Assembly (NCBI GenBank): GCA_030690025.1
Contig: JAUYDJ010000231.1
Location: 1-12,008 of the forward strand
Reading direction: 5' to 3'
DNA: 12,008 bases
Source: Chloroflexota bacterium
GTDB lineage: Bacteria > Chloroflexota > Dehalococcoidia > Dehalococcoidales > JAUYDJ01
The notes under the pieces are model-generated. The model did no database searches and had not been told where the DNA came from. It saw only the letters and a list, made by a program, of their open reading frames with translations. Positions 8,327 to 12,008 of this stretch are shown here, one piece after another (position 1 is the first letter of the stretch; every line of letters begins with the position of its first letter). The position numbers and the translations under genes were made by a program.

Positions 8327-10039
8327 ATGGCTCCCAACAAGCCGCAAAACTCACTGGTAGAGGTCATTACCGACTTTAAGGCCATAAAGGACGAAATCGG
8401 GCTGAATGTCGAGGAAAACTCTCTATACCTGGCATTGTCTCTTGACGCCTGCAAAGACGTAGCCCCGACTCTGATCAAGACCCCGGATGGCAAGTACTAC
8501 CTGATAGTCAAAGAGATTGAGAGGGGCACTTTTGCCGGCAACGGACGTGCCGCCAGCGCCGTAACCAGCCACCAGATAAACATGATATACTACGGCTCCT
8601 ATTTTACCTGGGAGGCAATTCAGAAAGCGGTAGCGCCGGGCGCGCCAACACCGGCCAAAGCCCTGGCCAGGGTCATATCGGTAGATGCGGTGACGGTAAA
8701 TAGAGACATGCCGCTGGACAAGTACCGCGGGTTCAAAGCCCAGTTCCGTGTCACCCTGAAGCCTGATGGGAAAGAGGCTGCCAGGGCTTTTGTCTACGAG
8801 GTTGATAAGAAAGAGGTTACGTCCACTTATAACAAGGGCCGGGCTCTAGCGGAAAAAGCCGCCATCGAATTAGTCGACAGCGCGACGGTAAGTAATGAGG
8901 ACAAGACCTTAATCAAAGAAAACATGGCCAAGTACCAGGGCAACACCTTCCCCGTGCTGGACAAGCTCATGGGTCAGTGTAACCTTCCCATCCTTCTCGC
9001 CTGCTCCCGGATAAATGTGCAGGAGTTGACCGCCCTGCCGTGGAAACTGCTCAAAGATAGCGTCCTCGCCCTCTACAATGGTCAGCAGGTCTTTGTTATC
9101 AGTCCCAAACCTCTACAGAATCCCCTCCTCAAGAAACCCGGAGAGTTCAAGAATTTGAGAGCGGCCCTGGACAGCCTTATTGGTGATTCCAGCCTGGGAG
9201 TTGAGGAGAAGGACCTGGACATTGGGCGGGTGCTTGAAACTGGACTGGACAAAGTCAAGAACGCCACGGACATATTCCGGGCCTGGCGGGAGCAGACCGC
9301 TCACCGTGACCTGCCCTACTACGTAATTTCCGGTCACGCTACCCGCTACGCCATAGAGAACGCCCTGGCGGTCATCGAAAAAGGGATAAAGTCTAAAAAG
9401 AAACTGACCGAGAAAGACTGTGAGAAAGAGTTCCTCACCCAGCTGAACAGCTTCAGGCTCAAATACTGCCCCTTCACCGACATGGTGAAGTATTTCATCG
9501 TTCTTCATGCCGGCACCCGCACCTACTACGCCGCTCTGGCCAGTGATTTCCCGCTGGATGCGGGCATAAACTCGTTAAAGCTCGATGCCGGGGCACTGCT
9601 GTTTCACGATGATATACTCCGCGCTTGCTCAGATATGTGCAGGAGTCTGGTCTACACCGAGCCGGGCAAAGCAGTATATCAGCTAACCGAAAAGAGTATG
9701 CTCGAAGCCGCCATACCGGCGGCCAAACCAGGCAATACCGGCGCCGATGTCTACTGGGCCGGGGTGACGCCACTGGTCAATATGGAGTCTAAAATCAGGG
9801 AATGGGGTATGCTCCCGCCCGGCGTCTCCATCAAGGATTCCTATAACCGGGATATTGGACACATTGTAGGTAAGCAGGAGCCGGTGACCCTGGGATTTAC
9901 CAAAGACCAGACCAGCCAGAAGATTCAACCCGGCATGATTGGCTGTGTTGAATACCAGTGGCCGTACCAGAAACACGCCTTGGGCATTGAAGACATGTAC
10001 CTGGTGACTGACAAGCGTGGTATAGTCATATCAAGATAA
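8327..10039 (+). CDS. M24 (creatinase/Xaa-Pro aminopeptidase-like) protein with an extra N-terminal domain
   Basis: 570 residues. The C-terminal half (about 290-570) reads as the pita-bread fold of M24 metalloenzymes, with candidate ligands for a dinuclear metal centre: Asp420 (LDAG), Asp436 (CSDMCR), His512 (IGHIVG), Glu542 (VEYQW) and Glu555 (IEDMYLVT). Residues about 206-300 (LACSRINVQEL... and VFVISPKP) look like a short creatinase N-terminal domain. Residues 1-205 match nothing I recognise and make the protein about 150-200 residues longer than usual. The two Asp ligands are 16 residues apart instead of the usual 11, so the loop is longer or the first ligand is different. M24 members include aminopeptidases, creatinase and the DMSP lyase DddP, so peptidase activity should not be assumed. 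Start ATG 8327 has GAAAGGACGG upstream. It follows the dehydrogenase by 41 bases. No signal peptide. Confidence 0.82.
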   Translation: MAPNKPQNSLVEVITDFKAIKDEIGLNVEENSLYLALSLDACKDVAPTLIKTPDGKYYLIVKEIERGTFAGNGRAASAVTSHQINMIYYGSYFTWEAIQKAVAPGAPTPAKALARVISVDAVTVNRDMPLDKYRGFKAQFRVTLKPDGKEAARAFVYEVDKKEVTSTYNKGRALAEKAAIELVDSATVSNEDKTLIKENMAKYQGNTFPVLDKLMGQCNLPILLACSRINVQELTALPWKLLKDSVLALYNGQQVFVISPKPLQNPLLKKPGEFKNLRAALDSLIGDSSLGVEEKDLDIGRVLETGLDKVKNATDIFRAWREQTAHRDLPYYVISGHATRYAIENALAVIEKGIKSKKKLTEKDCEKEFLTQLNSFRLKYCPFTDMVKYFIVLHAGTRTYYAALASDFPLDAGINSLKLDAGALLFHDDILRACSDMCRSLVYTEPGKAVYQLTEKSMLEAAIPAAKPGNTGADVYWAGVTPLVNMESKIREWGMLPPGVSIKDSYNRDIGHIVGKQEPVTLGFTKDQTSQKIQPGMIGCVEYQWPYQKHALGIEDMYLVTDKRGIVISR

Positions 10040-10060
10040 CAATAAAAAAGGAGGGTATAA

Positions 10061-11554
10061 ATGATTCCTCAGATGGTCGATGTTGAAACTGATGTAGTAG
10101 TCGTTGGCTATGGTGCTGCCGGTGGTGCGGCGGCCATCAGCGCCAGTGACAACGGAGCAAATGTAGTCATATTGGAGAAATCAAAGGTACCAACCTCGAA
10201 CTCGCGGTGCTCCGCCGGAAACCAGATGTATCCCAAAGACGCATCGTTCAAGGAACAATACAAGAAGTACCTGCATGCGGTTTCCAAGGGCACGGTAGAT
10301 AAGGATACAGTCGATGTCTTTGTCGAGGGCCTCTTGAAGAACCCCGAATGGTTCAAGAAACTGGGCGGCGACCTCCAGGTATTCCGCTTCCCGCCGGCTA
10401 CCATATCTCTCTACATTCCCAGCGTGACCTATTCCCACATTCCTGAGGCCAAGGGGCTGCAGCTGGAGCTGTACAACCTGAAACAGACCGAGACCTGCCC
10501 CGAGCACACCGGCGGCGACCGGGTGTGGAATCTCCTCAACCGGAATCTCAAGAAGCGCAGCAACGTCAAGATTATGCTGGGCACGCCAGCCAAGGAGCTA
10601 GTAAAGAACGACAAGGGTGAGATAGTTGGCGTTATCGCCGAATCGCAGGGCAAGAGTATCTTCATCAAGGCCAAGAAGGGTGTAATCATGACCTGCGGCG
10701 GCTTTGAGTTCAATGAGGACATGAAGCGGGAATACCTGACCCCTAACCCAATCTTCTCCTTCGGTAACCCGGATAACACCGGCGACGGCATCAAAATGTG
10801 CCAGAAGATTGGCGCGGACATGTGGCATATGACCAAGCAAGCCACCTACCTTGCCCCCAAGGTGCCGGATTATGAAGCGGCGTTTGTCATTAACCTCCTC
10901 GCCCCCGGTTTTGTCTACGTAGATAAGCGCGGCCGGCGCTGGGCTGATGAAACGCACATTGAATGCCACGAGTTCTGGCTGCCCCTATCCGATTTTGAGT
11001 GCGAGGACTTTGAATATCCCCGCGTACCCACCTACCTTATCTTCGACGAGGAAGTCAAGAAAATAGGGCCTATCAGCTATGCCACCATGGGCTACAACGT
11101 AATCGCCAACAAGTACATCTGGAGCTCGGACAACCAGGCGGAAATCAAGAAAGGCTGGATTGTCCAGGCCAAGAATATACCCGAACTGGCCAAGAAGCTC
11201 TCCTTAGACGAAAAAACCCTGGTCGCCACTATCAGCCGGTACAACGAGCTCTGCAAGGCTAACAAAGATACAGATTTCGGCCGGCCCAGGGAGTTCCTCA
11301 AGGCACTGGAGCCGCCATTCTACGCCATATCACTCTGGCCCTGCCTGTTCAATACCCAGGGCGGTGCCCGCCGCGATAAAGATGCCAGGGTGCTGGACCC
11401 GGACGGCAAACCTATCCCGAGACTGTATGCCGCCGGGGAGTTCGGGTCTATCTGGGGCTTCCTCTACCAGACGTCAACCAACTTCTCCGAAACTATCATT
11501 TTCGGTCGAATTGCGGGCGAAAATGCCGCCCAGCTTTCACCGGTGGAGTCTTAG
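10061..11554 (+). CDS. FAD-dependent oxidoreductase (fumarate reductase flavoprotein superfamily)
   Basis: 497-residue flavoprotein. The N-terminal dinucleotide fold is clear: VVVVGYGAAGGAAAI (12-26) with GxGxxG at 16-21 and ribose-binding Glu39 (VILEK). The C-terminal FAD block has DARVLDPDGKPIPRLYAAGE (441-460) and IIFGRIAGENAA (479-490). Between them, GGDRVW (151-156) and GVIMTCGGFEFN (207-218) are typical of the fumarate reductase/urocanate reductase/ketosteroid dehydrogenase group. It carries no heme-binding CxxCH motif and no signal peptide, so it is a single-domain cytosolic form. The residues that grip a dicarboxylate in fumarate reductases are absent: the HGANR-like motif reads WGFLYQ (465-470), and the His before the C-terminal GG is Asn431/Thr432. 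A different substrate is therefore likely. Start ATG 10061 has AAAAAAGGAGGG upstream. It lies 21 bases after the M24 gene, in the same operon. Confidence 0.92.
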   Translation: MIPQMVDVETDVVVVGYGAAGGAAAISASDNGANVVILEKSKVPTSNSRCSAGNQMYPKDASFKEQYKKYLHAVSKGTVDKDTVDVFVEGLLKNPEWFKKLGGDLQVFRFPPATISLYIPSVTYSHIPEAKGLQLELYNLKQTETCPEHTGGDRVWNLLNRNLKKRSNVKIMLGTPAKELVKNDKGEIVGVIAESQGKSIFIKAKKGVIMTCGGFEFNEDMKREYLTPNPIFSFGNPDNTGDGIKMCQKIGADMWHMTKQATYLAPKVPDYEAAFVINLLAPGFVYVDKRGRRWADETHIECHEFWLPLSDFECEDFEYPRVPTYLIFDEEVKKIGPISYATMGYNVIANKYIWSSDNQAEIKKGWIVQAKNIPELAKKLSLDEKTLVATISRYNELCKANKDTDFGRPREFLKALEPPFYAISLWPCLFNTQGGARRDKDARVLDPDGKPIPRLYAAGEFGSIWGFLYQTSTNFSETIIFGRIAGENAAQLSPVES

Positions 11555-11561
11555 GTAAAGT

Positions 11562-12005
11562 ATGAGTATCCTGATTGCGGAAAGAAAATTTGTCGTCGAG
11601 GCCACGCCGCAGCGAATCTGGGACCTCCTGCTCCGGGCGACTCTCAGACTCATGCCCTTTGAAAAGTGCTATATCGAGAGCGACACCGAGTTCAACGCCG
11701 TGCTCAAGCTGGGGATGGCTTTCATCAAGGTGCCCATGCAGGTGAATATCAAAATAGTTGATATGACACCTCCCCAGACTATGATAACGGCGCTTAAGGC
11801 CAAGGGTATGGGTGGACTGGCTTGGATAAACCAGAAGTCCACCTTCGTCCTGACCCAAGCTGGTGAGAACAAGACTGAAGTCCTCTGCCGCCTTGAGGCT
11901 GAGGAAATGGCGCCGCTGCTAAGGCTCTTCTTTATACCCCGGGTCAAGAGCTTTGCGGGGGACGCTTACAAGAACTTGGAAGAGCGCTTGAAACAATGGG
12001 CCTGA
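11562..12005 (+). CDS. SRPBCC / CoxG-like small protein
   Basis: 147-residue protein with the pattern of the START/SRPBCC helix-grip fold: an opening strand and helix FVVEATPQRIWDLL (10-23), central strands (VPMQVNIKIVDMTPP, residues 57-71), the glycine-rich turn KGMGGLAWIN (80-89), alternating strands STFVLTQAGENKTEVLCRLEAE, and a long C-terminal helix. The closest group I can suggest is the CoxG (carbon monoxide dehydrogenase subunit G) family, whose members often sit next to redox enzymes. No molybdenum hydroxylase gene is in view, so a CO dehydrogenase role is not supported. It may bind a hydrophobic ligand or help the neighbouring flavoprotein. The start ATG 11562 is 7 bases after the flavoprotein stop, with a weak AGGT upstream, so translation is probably coupled. 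The gene ends 3 bases before the window edge, so whether the operon continues is unknown. Confidence 0.72.
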   Translation: MSILIAERKFVVEATPQRIWDLLLRATLRLMPFEKCYIESDTEFNAVLKLGMAFIKVPMQVNIKIVDMTPPQTMITALKAKGMGGLAWINQKSTFVLTQAGENKTEVLCRLEAEEMAPLLRLFFIPRVKSFAGDAYKNLEERLKQWA

Positions 12006-12008
12006 GCC

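Overview
The window joins the transcription core of a bacterium to a divergent metabolic operon. The beta and beta-prime RNA polymerase sequences, their inserts, and an rpoB that has its own promoter and no rplL directly upstream all fit Chloroflexota, possibly Dehalococcoidia. That placement is inference from sequence character; no alignment was run. The window has a moderate GC content and bacterial-type promoters and Shine-Dalgarno sites throughout.

Minus strand, 1-5891: rpoB (complete, 1314 codons) is followed by rpoC, which overlaps it by 8 bases (1947-1954). rpoC is cut by the left edge of the window after about 651 codons. Both subunits carry extra segments compared with E. coli: a predicted coiled-coil insert in beta-prime, an insert of roughly 85 residues in the C-terminal part of beta, and a repetitive acidic tail of about 100 residues at the end of beta.

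Divergent control region, 5892-6246 (355 bases without a gene): a strong rpoB promoter (TTGACA, 17-base spacer, TAAGAT, with extended -10) points left, and an equally good promoter (TTTACA, 17, TAGAAT, with extended -10) points right. Between them lie a repeat array built on GTGAGA (minus strand), which abuts the rpoB -35 box, and two inverted repeats. This is the most structured non-coding DNA in the window.

Plus strand, 6247-12005: five genes in one direction. They encode a DUF2848 protein resembling the fumarylacetoacetate-hydrolase fold, a Glu/Leu/Phe/Val-type dehydrogenase, an M24 (creatinase/aminopeptidase-like) protein with an extra N-terminal domain of about 205 residues, an FAD-dependent oxidoreductase of the fumarate-reductase flavoprotein superfamily that lacks the usual dicarboxylate-binding residues, and a small SRPBCC/CoxG-like protein. 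The last four are tightly spaced (gaps of 41, 21 and 7 bases) and look like one transcription unit. The first is separated by 134 bases in which I see no convincing terminator. The set suggests breakdown of an amino-acid-like or C-N-bonded compound (C-N or peptide-like cleavage, oxidative deamination, flavin-linked oxidation or reduction, FAH-type cleavage). The substrate cannot be read from the sequence. This operon is the best candidate for an undescribed pathway here.
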